From Burkholderiales bacterium (lineage in GTDB: Bacteria > Pseudomonadota > Gammaproteobacteria > Burkholderiales > SG8-39), in contig JADLAV010000018.1 in the NCBI GenBank assembly GCA_020848075.1, positions 1-64,000 of the forward strand: a DNA stretch of 64,000 bases, written 5' to 3'. The stretch's first letter is position 1. Every line of letters starts with the position of its first letter. A model generated the notes under the pieces. The model saw nothing but the letters and a program-made list of their open reading frames with translations. It searched no databases and was not told where the DNA came from. Made by a program: the position numbers and the translations under genes. Below are positions 19,701 through 27,274 of this stretch, piece by piece.

Positions 19701-19985
19701 CGGCCCCGCAGCCAGCCACTGGTCGAGGCGCGACGCGAAGCCCGGTGACGCCAGGAAGATCGCCTCGCGCACGAGCGGCCGTGCCAACCAGTCCTGCAAG
19801 CGCTTTCGCAACAGAGCGCGATCGTGATCGAGCGCGGCCGCCAACCCCGCAGCATCGCCGTCTTCGATGGCGGCGGGCACGGCGAGTCCCTCGCTCCAGG
19901 CGAGCCACTCGTCGACGGGCAACATCGGCATGCGCCAGCCGAAGAACCCGCTCGGCGCAATGTGCGGTTTCGGCGTCTCAGCCAA
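16764..19985 (-). CDS. lanB: Class I lanthipeptide dehydratase LanB, full length
   Basis: A 1073-residue LanB, the enzyme that glutamylates Ser/Thr of a precursor using Glu-tRNA and then eliminates glutamate to form dehydroamino acids. The glutamylation domain starts near GWRMPMLPVDEWLAWS and contains SRYLTRMATRSTPFGLFA, a strong family signature. The elimination (SpaB_C-like) domain fills about residues 790-1065, with DWLYAKLYCG and WFFVRYADPEHHLRWRV. It is thus a full-length enzyme, not a split thiopeptide-type pair. The TTG start directly follows the lanC stop in the same frame, with no good Shine-Dalgarno, so translation probably depends on coupling. Confidence 0.9.
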   Translation of the reverse strand: MAETPKPHIAPSGFFGWRMPMLPVDEWLAWSEGLAVPAAIEDGDAAGLAAALDHDRALLRKRLQDWLARPLVREAIFLASPGFASRLDQWLAAGPSAESDGLAVSLSRYLTRMATRSTPFGLFATHSLGRVGDRTQLTLAPGEPYRRRTRLDLEYLAGLAAAVESDATMRPLLRYRPNNSLYPAGAQYRYVEWQVNGKTRRYHLVAVDRSAALDTVLAAANERASIAELAELLIGPGVTAADATGFVGALADCRILVSDLAPIVTGEEAMDDWLRKAGRGGGLGRIAGVLGRVREALREADDGTPTGAVDRYRAIAEQLSALPVQPDEAHLFQVDVIRPTPQATLGGAVIADLIKAIHLLHRITEPRQGRLAEFAKAFEARYEGREVDLMEALDEELGVGFGAGRSLASEAERLIADLDFPATGAPASRPWTDRHGFLLRRCQECWSSGETVLALDASDLERLEARNRRPLPDALAILCSLVGDRQAIETGSYQIVVNSVVGPSGAQLLGRFCHADKELMAALIGHLRQEEALRPDAIFAEIVCQPEDRVGNVLSRPLLRTHEIPYLGRSGAPASQQIPIGDLRVALRGGRIVLRSASLAREIVPRLSNAHNIAHPKNPGVYRFLAALQGQGVIASLGWDWGPLEDAPFLPRVTAGRLILARARWRVTGEELKPIAALRGAERTVRFHAWRRRRRIPRHVVLVDGDNDLLLDLDNAYCVDSLLVESRWTLVLVEWLSAPDRFPAHGPDGRYCHELVVPFICRASPAPSADSAGSGTRRPLERARRSFPPGSDWLYAKLYCGEASGDHILRRLVLPLSQRALEDGVASRWFFVRYADPEHHLRWRVQGTPAALAGMLAGVNVEAASWLASGHLHRVELATYEREIERYGGIAGMELAEELFYRDSVAAAEIVARYHGDRGQDARWRLALLALDRLLTDFSLAMDARVDLVSRLRDRFARELEVDSRLRKQIGAKLRRESAELLALLRADPAAGHVLHAGAMALRRRSAALLPLARAIAAPGALDDLSVGEVLESYLHMTVNRMLRSAQRAQEYVLYDLLAALYRSLVRTDRRDG

Positions 19986-21296
19986 TCAGCACGATGCTCG
20001 CAGCGGAGAGATCAAGAGTATCCGATCCCAGTCCGGCTCTATGGGCAGCATGCCGGCCAGCAGCCCGAGCCCGATGCCGGCGGCGCCGTTCAGCAACTCG
20101 GGCGTTGTGATCCAGACGTCCTGCAGATTCTCGTCGCGAATGAGCGAGAGGAATCCGCCGATACCCTTGCCCGCCTGACAGGAAGAAAAGGTATGGTCGT
20201 ACCAGCGCCGTGCCGCGTCCCGAAACAGACTCTGTCCCGTCGCCTGGTATAGTCGATTGAACTGGTGCGCGACCCCGCAGTTGCCGTGACAAAGGCCGGC
20301 ATCGGCCCTCGGCGGCGCCTGCATCGCCCGTCTTGCCACCGCCAATCCGATTCGTATCGCTTGATCGCGCCAATCCGCGCGACCGGCAGCGGTCGCGGTC
20401 GTGAGCACGGCGAGCGAGACGCCGAGGTCGCCGTAGCACCACGCGAACTCGGTATTCTTTGCCGGACCGATCGTGGCGATCCAGTAGGGGAAAGCCGAGA
20501 CCCCCTGTCCGATCCGTTCCTGCCGCAGCAACCATGCAAAACACGCGTCAACCAGTGCGGACGTGCGCTCCCGATCGATCCCCGCAGCCGCCGCGCGCGC
20601 GAGAAACGCCATGATCCCGGGAACGCCGTGAGCCACGCCCAGATCGAAGCGTCCATCCGGATATTGGGATCGATCGTCCTCGTCGAGTTCCTCGGGCGGA
20701 ACTCGCCACGCCACGCCGCCCGATCCGTCCGGGTCGGCGCGTTCCGCCAATGTCCGAACGATGGCCTGCAGCCCGACCACGGCGGCGGGACGGGGCAGTC
20801 TGTCGAGAAGATAAACGCCGATGCCGACGAGACCCGAGATCAGATCGAGTTCGCGGGAATTTCCGCGCCCGAGATGATCGGCCAGGACGTCATCGATCGC
20901 GGCAAGCGCATCGCCGCCGTCGGATTTTGGCGCAGGGAGGAATCGCTGCACCACCCAGGCAACGCCTGGAAAACCGCTGAACAAGGAGCTGTCCAGCGCC
21001 CGCGCGGCAAGCGCATCGACCGCCCGCTGCAGCACCTTGTCGCGCAGAGCTGCTGCATCGATCGGGGAGTCCTCGTACCGCGCGAGCGCCGCGAGGAACA
21101 GGACCAGTCCGGCATCGCCGCCTGCCAGCCCGGCCGGATCCCCCGTCCGATGCAGGCCTGCGATCGACTCTGGCGAGTCGATATAACGAGCGACATCGAT
21201 GGCGATCGCGCCGACGACCTCGCCGGCACGCGCCAGTTTCGTTCCGCCCAGGAGCGGGTGCCAAATTGGCGAAATACCGGATTCCCGTGGCAGCAA
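19986..21296 (-). CDS. lanC: Lanthionine cyclase LanC
   Basis: A 436-residue zinc enzyme that joins cysteine thiols to dehydroamino acids in the LanB-modified precursor. Zinc ligands are C287 (WCYGD) and C336-H337 (LCHGNCGVAH). The family His lies in GVAHGVPGIMAFL (H223). The C-terminal LLNGAAGIGLGLL is also typical. The most upstream start in frame is TTG 21296, directly after an in-frame TGA; the protein begins WHPLLGG close to this point, as expected. Its TGA stop (19986-19988) is followed immediately, in frame, by the TTG of lanB. A hairpin separates it from the precursor gene upstream. Confidence 0.88.
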   Translation of the reverse strand: MLPRESGISPIWHPLLGGTKLARAGEVVGAIAIDVARYIDSPESIAGLHRTGDPAGLAGGDAGLVLFLAALARYEDSPIDAAALRDKVLQRAVDALAARALDSSLFSGFPGVAWVVQRFLPAPKSDGGDALAAIDDVLADHLGRGNSRELDLISGLVGIGVYLLDRLPRPAAVVGLQAIVRTLAERADPDGSGGVAWRVPPEELDEDDRSQYPDGRFDLGVAHGVPGIMAFLARAAAAGIDRERTSALVDACFAWLLRQERIGQGVSAFPYWIATIGPAKNTEFAWCYGDLGVSLAVLTTATAAGRADWRDQAIRIGLAVARRAMQAPPRADAGLCHGNCGVAHQFNRLYQATGQSLFRDAARRWYDHTFSSCQAGKGIGGFLSLIRDENLQDVWITTPELLNGAAGIGLGLLAGMLPIEPDWDRILLISPLRASC

Positions 21297-21360
21297 TCAA
21301 ATCATCACCGCCTACCGGACGCGACGGTCGGGTTTTCCGCCGGTTGCGGAAGGCGGTTAC

Positions 21361-21388
21361 AGCCCTGGGCGCCGCAGCGCCCAGGGCT
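21361..21388 (-). terminator. Perfect 12-bp hairpin between precursor gene and lanC
   Basis: AGCCCTGGGCGC (21361-21372) and its exact reverse complement (21377-21388) flank a four-base loop. The stem begins eight bases beyond the precursor stop and ends about 65 bases before lanC. On the transcribed strand no U-run follows. It is therefore more likely a leaky terminator or an mRNA-stabilising/processing hairpin than a strong intrinsic terminator. This position, between lanA and the enzyme genes, is where lantibiotic operons keep such hairpins so that more precursor than enzyme is made. Confidence 0.7.
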
Positions 21389-21395
21389 GTGCGAA

Positions 21396-21572
21396 TCAGC
21401 AGCAGTGCGCGGTGACCTTGGATTGCGTCGAGGCCGGACAGTTGTCGGGCTTTGTCCTATCGTCTCGAGGCTTGGCTTCGGGGTTCGCGTCATTCAGGAT
21501 TTCGGAATCGAGCCGAACGATGGTGTCGCGATTCAAGGTGAGCGAACCAAACCTGATGTCCTTTTCCGGCAT
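21396..21572 (-). CDS. lanA: Class I lanthipeptide precursor peptide
   Basis: A 58-residue peptide beginning MPEKDIRFGSLTLNRDTIV and ending ASTQSKVTAHCC. The leader part, with LTLNRDTIVRLD, resembles the LxLNRETLxxLD-type leaders of Gram-negative class I lanthipeptides. The tail has cysteines 45, 57 and 58 with candidate modified residues T40, S48, T49, S51 and T54. A near-perfect Shine-Dalgarno (AAGGAGGT) lies before the ATG. It is the first gene of the strand leading into lanC, lanB and the exporter. There is no obvious GG, GA or PQ leader-cleavage site, and no protease gene is adjacent. The gene is easily missed because a longer open frame runs through it. Confidence 0.82.
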   Translation of the reverse strand: MPEKDIRFGSLTLNRDTIVRLDSEILNDANPEAKPRDDRTKPDNCPASTQSKVTAHCC

Positions 21573-21909
21573 GACAACCTCCTTGATTGAGATAGCGTCG
21601 CATCGGCCGAGCGAGGCAATCACCGAACGTCGCCCGGCATCTAATCGGGCAGTGAACTTCCGCTTGCGCCGGAATTCCACCGCTCGCTCCGCCGCAGGTC
21701 TTTCCGTTCCCTCGCGGCGATGCCGAAGAATATTAGCACCAAGAAAAAGAGAAGCACGCGGCAAAATTCGCAGAGAAACCCCTCGCGCACTGTAAAAGCG
21801 ATCGACAGTGCGAGCGGCAGGTACGAGCCGTCCGCAGTGTTCCACCGACTGAGCCGGAAGTTTGCCGCGCCGGCCGACCATCCGCACGAGTTGCGTATAC
21901 TCGTGCCCC
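21573..21909. promoter_or_regulatory. Divergent intergenic region, lanthipeptide precursor / SDR
   Basis: These 337 bases separate two divergently transcribed genes and should hold both promoters. The stretch 21720-21780 is strikingly A/T-rich for this genome (GAAGAATATTAGCACCAAG, then AAAAAGAGAAG). It is the most plausible promoter zone for the precursor gene; TAATAT on the minus strand is a possible -10 without a convincing -35. On the plus side TATACT at 21896-21901 lies just before the chosen SDR start and would give a nearly leaderless transcript. No known operator was recognised. Confidence 0.35.
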
Positions 21910-22665
21910 GTGCCAGGCAGACTCCGAGGCAAGGTCGCGATCGTCACCGGCGCCGGCGGCGGCATCGGCCGGGCCGTTTGTCTTGCCTTTGCCGACGAAG
22001 GCGCGGCGTTGGTGTGCAGCGACATCAACCGAGAGAGCGCCGGCGAGACCGCCGCCCAGGTCAGGTCGCGGGGCGGACGGGCGGTGGCCATCGTGGGCGA
22101 CCTCGCGCGGGAGCAGACCGCGAGCGAGCTGGTCGCCGCGGCGCGGGCGGAGTTCGGCGGCTTGACCATCGTCGTCAACAGCGCGGTCCGCGACGCGCGG
22201 TATCTGCCGGTGACCGAACTGCCGCTCGCCGAGTGGCAGGCGACCATCGACGCCAACCTCACCGGCCCCTTCCTGCTGTTGAAGCACGCGATCCCGGTCA
22301 TGATCGCCGGTGGCGGCGGCAGCATCGTCCTGATCGCCTCGCAACTCGCGCGGGCTCCGAAGCCGGGCCGGGCCTGGTATGCCTCGCAGAAGGGCGCGTT
22401 GCTGAGCCTGGCAAAGGCACTCGCCGTCGATCACGCCGCACAGAACATTCGCGCCAACACCTTGTCGCCCGGTCCGACCGCCGACCAGCGGTTCCTGGGC
22501 CAGTGGCCGAGCGAAGCCGAAGCGCACCGGAACGCCGCGACGCTGTTCGGGCGGCTCGGCACGCCCGCGGAGATGGCGGCGGGCGCGGTGTTCCTCGCGA
22601 GCGACGAATCCTCGTTCATGACCGGAACCGACCTGCTGATCGACGGCGGCTACACCACCGTCTGA
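21910..22665 (+). CDS. Short-chain dehydrogenase/reductase
   Basis: A 251-residue classical SDR oxidoreductase. The nucleotide-binding motif is TGAGGGIG near the N-terminus, the catalytic Ser lies in IASQLAR, and the Tyr-Lys pair is in WYASQKG. The usual NNAG motif reads NSAV. It ends with the typical IDGGYTTV. I chose GTG 21910 because the Rossmann fold starts right there and the length becomes normal; a TTG at 21862 would add 16 residues. The substrate cannot be told. It is divergent from the lanthipeptide operon, so membership in that pathway is doubtful, and a P450 gene follows 167 bases later. Confidence 0.8.
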   Translation: MPGRLRGKVAIVTGAGGGIGRAVCLAFADEGAALVCSDINRESAGETAAQVRSRGGRAVAIVGDLAREQTASELVAAARAEFGGLTIVVNSAVRDARYLPVTELPLAEWQATIDANLTGPFLLLKHAIPVMIAGGGGSIVLIASQLARAPKPGRAWYASQKGALLSLAKALAVDHAAQNIRANTLSPGPTADQRFLGQWPSEAEAHRNAATLFGRLGTPAEMAAGAVFLASDESSFMTGTDLLIDGGYTTV

Positions 22666-22832
22666 AGCGGCGGTCCGATGACCGGCAGGCCGAATATTCA
22701 AAGCGCCGTCTTGGGCCCATAGCCGCCCGATGCGCTGACGGCCCGGACGTTCGCTTGCTGGTATCCTGGTGCGCCGCGCTCCGGAGTGCGAAGCTCGGGA
22801 CTTGACCATCATCCATCCGCGCGGAAGCTCGC

Positions 22833-24077
22833 ATGCACAGTGCATCGCCCTCGGCGGCTGAGGCGGCAGCGTCGCTCATCCACGGCTTCGATCTACGGCG
22901 CCTGCCGCAGGCGTTCTACGAGAATCCCTACCCGTACTACCGGGCGCTGCGCGAGAACACCCCCGTGCGCAGCATGCCCGATGGCTCGGTACTGCTGACG
23001 CGCTATGCCGACTGCATGACGGTGTACAAGGATCCGGTCGTCTTCAGCTCGGACAAGACCACCGAGTTTCGCCCGAAGTACGGCGATTCGCTGCTCTATC
23101 AGCACCACACCACGAGTCTGGTGTTCAACGATCCGCCCCTGCACACGCGCGTGCGCAGGCTGCTGCTCGGCGCACTTACGCCACGGGCCATCGAGGCGAT
23201 GGAGCCGGGCTTGATCGCGCTCGTGGATGGCCTGCTCGACCGCATGGCGCGCCAGGAGAAGGTGGACCTGATCGAGGGCTTCGCCTCCGTCATTCCGATC
23301 GAGATCATCGGCAACCTGCTCGACGTGCCGCGCGCGGAGCGCGGCCCCCTGCGCGAATGGTCGCTCGCGATCCTCGGCGCGCTGGAGCCGGCGCTTACGC
23401 CCGAGCAGCTCGAGCGCGGCAACCGCGCCGTGGCTGAATTCCTCGCGTACCTCGAGACGCTCGTCGCGGACCGACGCACCCATCCGGGCAACCCGGTAAC
23501 CGATGCGCTGACCCGGCTGATCCTGGGCGAGGGCGACGGCGAGCGGCTGACACACACCGAGCTGCTGCACAACTGCATCTTCCTGTTGAACGCCGGGCAC
23601 GAGACCACGACCAACCTGATCGGCAACGCGCTGCAAGCGCTCATCGAGTGGCCGCAGGAGAAGGCGCGGTTGATCGCGCAGCCGGAGCTCGTTCGCACGG
23701 CGGTGGAGGAATTCCTGCGGTTCGAGAGCTCCAACCAGCTCGGCAATCGTATTGCCACCTGCGACACGCAGGTGGGAGGCGTGCCGCTTGCGGCCGGCAC
23801 CCAGATCACCTTGTGCATCGGCGCCGCCAACCGCGACCCGGAGCAATTCCCCGATCCGGACCGGCTCGATCTCGCGCGCACCCCCAACCGCCACTTGGCA
23901 TTCGGATCCGGGCCGCATCAATGTGCGGGGATGCACCTGGCGCGGCTCGAGGGCCGCGTCGCGATCGGGCGTTTCCTCGCGCGCTTTCCGCGCTATGCGC
24001 TTGCCGGTGAGCCGATCCGCGGCGGCCGCGCGCGGTTCCGCGGCTTTTTGCACATTCCCTGCACCCTTGGCGCATGA
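22833..24077 (+). CDS. Cytochrome P450
   Basis: A 414-residue soluble bacterial P450. The heme-thiolate cysteine is C364 in FGSGPHQCAGMHLAR, the I-helix oxygen-activation motif is LLNAGHETTTN, and the ExxR pair lies in EEFLRFES. There is no membrane anchor. Electron-transfer partners (ferredoxin and reductase) are not encoded nearby. The sequence is of the CYP type seen in many proteobacteria, with unknown substrate. GGAAG precedes the ATG. It follows the SDR on the same strand and may share its transcript. Confidence 0.88.
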   Translation: MHSASPSAAEAAASLIHGFDLRRLPQAFYENPYPYYRALRENTPVRSMPDGSVLLTRYADCMTVYKDPVVFSSDKTTEFRPKYGDSLLYQHHTTSLVFNDPPLHTRVRRLLLGALTPRAIEAMEPGLIALVDGLLDRMARQEKVDLIEGFASVIPIEIIGNLLDVPRAERGPLREWSLAILGALEPALTPEQLERGNRAVAEFLAYLETLVADRRTHPGNPVTDALTRLILGEGDGERLTHTELLHNCIFLLNAGHETTTNLIGNALQALIEWPQEKARLIAQPELVRTAVEEFLRFESSNQLGNRIATCDTQVGGVPLAAGTQITLCIGAANRDPEQFPDPDRLDLARTPNRHLAFGSGPHQCAGMHLARLEGRVAIGRFLARFPRYALAGEPIRGGRARFRGFLHIPCTLGA

Positions 24078-24123
24078 TGCGCGCGCGATCGCGTAGCGCA
24101 ATCGCCGTGGCGGCCGGCGCCCG

Positions 24124-26427
24124 TCACTTCGACTCCTGAGCGTACACGCCCTGCCAATCGGGCGGGGGCGGAGTCTTCTCGTAGGCGGCGCATCGCCCGA
24201 GGTAGCGCGACGCGGGGCCGTCGTCCGGATCCCCTTCGAGCGTCCGCTCGAACAGCTGCCGGGCCTCCGCGAAGCGCCGCTCGAGGAAGCGATCGAGCCC
24301 CTGCTCGTACCGGGCGATCGCTTCCATGCGCTGCGGCGGCACGGCGTCGCGCGATCCGACGAGCTCGTGCACGTCGAGCGGCGCGGTCTTCCCCTTCAGC
24401 GTCACCCGCGCGAGCCGGCGGAACACGAACGCGCCCGCTCGCTCGGTCTCGGCCTCGGCGCGGGTGCTCCCGGAGACCGCGATGCGGCTCGCGAAGTCCT
24501 TGTTGAGCGGCTCGAGCCGCGCGGCGATGTTGACCTCGTCGCCGATCACCGTGTAGTCGAAGATCTCGCGCGAGCCCAGATTGCCGACGATCATCTCGCC
24601 CGTGTTGATGCCGATCCGCGCGGCGAGCGGTGGCTTGCCCTCGGCGCGCCACTTCGCCGCAAGCCGGGCCGCCTCGTCCATCATGAGGAGCGCGGCTTCA
24701 CACGCCCGGGCCGCGTGGTCCGGCTGGGCGATGGGGGCATTCCACTCCGCCATGACGGCGTCGCCGATGAACTTGTCGAGCGTCCCGCCGGTGCGCTTGA
24801 TGCAGCCCAGCATCCGGTCGAGATACTCGTTGAGCATCGCGCCCACGTCCTCGGCCGTCAGCCGCTCCGACAACGACGAGAACCCCTCGATGTCGGAAAA
24901 GAGGACCGTGATTCGCCTGCGCTCGCCGCCCAGCCTCAGCCGCTCGGGCGATCTCAGCACCTCCTCGAGGACCTGCGGCGCGAGGTAATGGCCAAAGGCG
25001 GCGCGGATGCGCGTCTTCTCCTTTTCCTCGGCCGCGTACTTGAAGAGCACCACGCCGAGATAGGTAGCCGCCAGCGCGACCGACACGCTCACGATCGGGA
25101 GTACCCAGCCGTAGCCGAAGAGCACCCAGTGGAGCCCGATCAAGGCCGCCGCGAGGAGCGCGACCGCCATCGCCCCGACGCGGGGCCGCGTCCGCGCGGC
25201 GATCGCCGCCACTGCGAGCGCGAGCGCGAAGATATACCCCTTCTCCGCCAGGTCGTCGGGCCGGCGGAGGAATCCGCCGGAGAGCACGTTGTCGATGACG
25301 TTCGCGTGGATCTCCACGCCCGGCGTGACCGGGCTGAACGGCGTCGCCCGGAGATCCGAGAGCCCCGCCGCCGATGCGGTGACGAGGACGATCTTGTTCG
25401 CAAACGTCCCTCTCGGCAGCGGCGGCTCCTTACCCGCCCGGACGAAATCCGCCGACGCCAGCACGGCGTCGTAGGAGATGTGGCGGTAGAACGACTCGAA
25501 CCTCGCTTTCCCGCCGGAGTCGTGCGTGACGCGCCCGCCGCGGTAGTCGATGAGCGTGCTGCCGTCCGGGAGGAGCGGAATCTCCACGTCCCCGACGATC
25601 ACGCGATCGCGCTCGACGCCGATCCGCTCCGGGGGGATCCCCTTCACGGCCGCCGCCACGATCAGCCCGAGCGACGGATACGCGGCATCGCCCGCCGCGA
25701 GCCACGCGAGCGGCAGGAAGCGCCTGCATACCCCGTCGCTGTCGGGCAGGTAGTTGATGTGGCCGACGCCGCGCGCAGCGCGCGCCAGCGCCTCGAACGG
25801 GATCGTCGCATTGAAGAAGACCGCTTCGGCGTGCTGCATCTTCGCCGGCACCGCCGAGCCCGCGAGCGCTGCGCCGATCCTCGCCGCCGTCTCGGCATCG
25901 GCCGCGAGGCCGGGGTCGAGCGCGAGATCGCCCTCGGCGACATGGAAGACCGACGCCTGGAACACATTGCTCGACTTGCCGACCCGTTCGACGAACCAGG
26001 CATCGCTCAGCGCGGGATCGACCGCGTCGAGCCGGCGCTGGAGCTCGGCCCGGACGTCCGCGAGGTCGGCGTTCTTTGCGAGCGCCTTCAGCTCGCCGAT
26101 CGTCGCCGCATCCACCTCCTGGCGGAGCGCCCGCTCGGGGAAGAGGATGTCGAAGCCGATCGCGCGCGCGCCGTCGGCTTCCAGGTAGTCGATGGCGTCG
26201 GCGTGAACCGCGCGCGGCCAGGGCCATCGCCCATAGAAGGGCGCGAGCGCCTGGATCGCCTCCTCGGAGATGTGCAGGATGACAATGTCCCCAGTGTGCG
26301 GGCCGGGACGCGCAAAGAAGCGGTACCTCGCGTCGAGGGTCTTCCGCTCGAACGCGTCGAGCTGGCTGCCGGGATCGAGGAAGACGGCGAACGATGCGAG
26401 CGCGGCGAAGAGCGCGGCAACCTTCAC
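24124..26427 (-). CDS. CHASE2-domain membrane adenylate cyclase (class III)
   Basis: A 767-residue protein. An N-terminal membrane segment leads to a periplasmic CHASE2 sensor domain (about 30-320, with RPGPHTGDIVILHI and RAIGFDILFPE). About three membrane helices follow (330-400), then a class III cyclase domain (about 470-650). Metal-binding Asp residues are in LFSDIEGF and KFIGDAVMAEWN. The Lys of LDKFIGD and the Asp of YTVIGDEVNIAARLE indicate ATP as substrate. A TPR-like tail ends the protein. The GTG start at 26427 overlaps the upstream stop as GTGA, so it is translationally coupled to the FecR-type gene, likely its partner. Confidence 0.85.
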   Translation of the reverse strand: MKVAALFAALASFAVFLDPGSQLDAFERKTLDARYRFFARPGPHTGDIVILHISEEAIQALAPFYGRWPWPRAVHADAIDYLEADGARAIGFDILFPERALRQEVDAATIGELKALAKNADLADVRAELQRRLDAVDPALSDAWFVERVGKSSNVFQASVFHVAEGDLALDPGLAADAETAARIGAALAGSAVPAKMQHAEAVFFNATIPFEALARAARGVGHINYLPDSDGVCRRFLPLAWLAAGDAAYPSLGLIVAAAVKGIPPERIGVERDRVIVGDVEIPLLPDGSTLIDYRGGRVTHDSGGKARFESFYRHISYDAVLASADFVRAGKEPPLPRGTFANKIVLVTASAAGLSDLRATPFSPVTPGVEIHANVIDNVLSGGFLRRPDDLAEKGYIFALALAVAAIAARTRPRVGAMAVALLAAALIGLHWVLFGYGWVLPIVSVSVALAATYLGVVLFKYAAEEKEKTRIRAAFGHYLAPQVLEEVLRSPERLRLGGERRRITVLFSDIEGFSSLSERLTAEDVGAMLNEYLDRMLGCIKRTGGTLDKFIGDAVMAEWNAPIAQPDHAARACEAALLMMDEAARLAAKWRAEGKPPLAARIGINTGEMIVGNLGSREIFDYTVIGDEVNIAARLEPLNKDFASRIAVSGSTRAEAETERAGAFVFRRLARVTLKGKTAPLDVHELVGSRDAVPPQRMEAIARYEQGLDRFLERRFAEARQLFERTLEGDPDDGPASRYLGRCAAYEKTPPPPDWQGVYAQESK

Positions 26428-27113
26428 TTCCTGCCCTGCTTCAGCCCGCCCTTCCCGCCGACGACGTGGCACTCGAAGCAGAAGTCGAAGCCCGCGCCGG
26501 TCTTCTCCAGCAGTGCAGCCCCCGGCGAAGTCCCCGCGGGCAGGGGCGCCGCCCCCGCGAATGCGATGTACTGCCCCTTGCCCACCGTCGTCGCCTGCCC
26601 GCCCGGCAACGCGACATCGACTTCGCCGAAGCACGTGCAAGCGCAATAGTTCGTGCCGTCATAGCATACGGAAAAGCCCGTGTCGCGCACTCCTGCCGTC
26701 GCGAGGCTCGTCGTGATGTAGGCGTTGCTTCCCCGGCGCAGCTTGGACTCGAACCACGCGAATCCCCGCTGCAGCCTCATCCGGAAGTCCCGCGAGTCCT
26801 TGCCGAGCTCGATGTCGGACGACGGGCCGAGCACGAGGCGGCCCACACCCTCAAGCGTCACGGTAGCGACCGCAGTCCGGTCGGTTCTGACCCGGTCTGC
26901 GCGGGAAACGGCTTGGCCCACCTTGAGCGGGCGCCATCGCCCCTGCTCGAACCGCTCGAGCGTGCCGTCCCGGATCGAGACGACGACGCCTTCTTGCTTC
27001 GCCCTCCCCTGCGCCAGCGGCTCGAACACAGGCCACGCGATGAGCACGAGTGCTGCCGTCGTCGCGATCCACACGCGCGTGCCCGCGCGTCCACCCTTGC
27101 CTCGTCCTTTCAC
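26424..27113 (-). CDS. FecR-domain membrane-anchored protein with a CxxCH motif
   Basis: A 229-residue protein with one N-terminal membrane segment (about 14-30) and a FecR-like b domain (GKDSRDFRMRLQRGFAWFE, TTSLATAGVRDTGFSV). A loop carries cysteines 150, 157, 159 and 161 (CYDGTNYCACTC). Near the C-terminus lies C212-FE-C215-H216, the heme c attachment motif CxxCH, in a region that would be periplasmic. I chose GTG 27113, behind a run of G (GGGGGG). FecR domains read periplasmic signals. The GTGA overlap with the CHASE2 cyclase gene suggests that the two form one signalling unit. Confidence 0.7.
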   Translation of the reverse strand: MKGRGKGGRAGTRVWIATTAALVLIAWPVFEPLAQGRAKQEGVVVSIRDGTLERFEQGRWRPLKVGQAVSRADRVRTDRTAVATVTLEGVGRLVLGPSSDIELGKDSRDFRMRLQRGFAWFESKLRRGSNAYITTSLATAGVRDTGFSVCYDGTNYCACTCFGEVDVALPGGQATTVGKGQYIAFAGAAPLPAGTSPGAALLEKTGAGFDFCFECHVVGGKGGLKQGRK

Positions 27114-27274
27114 GATGCCCCCCGCTTTCGTCGAACGCGTTCGGTACTGCCTTCCCCGTGCAGTCCTGGTGGGTACGTCTCGACGGGTCGGCTTCGCTTG
27201 GCCCGATCCCACCGTCGCTCCGTGCCGAGTGCGCACGGCGCGTGCCGCCGATCAGAGTGTGGTGTTCCGCCGGA

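Noticed and set aside
21396-22325. 309-codon - strand frame covering the precursor
   Set aside because: Only its last 58 codons make sense as a lanthipeptide precursor, with a strong ribosome site at 21572. The upstream part is antisense to the SDR and crosses the AT-rich promoter region.
21862-24077. SDR and P450 as tailoring enzymes of the lanthipeptide
   Set aside because: They are on the opposite strand with their own start region, and neither resembles known lanthipeptide tailoring enzymes. Proximity alone is weak evidence.
24367-26649. Long open frame on the + strand opposite the CHASE2 cyclase
   Set aside because: It is the antisense shadow of a strongly recognised gene. Long antisense frames are normal at this GC content, and its protein is Arg/Asp-rich without any motif.
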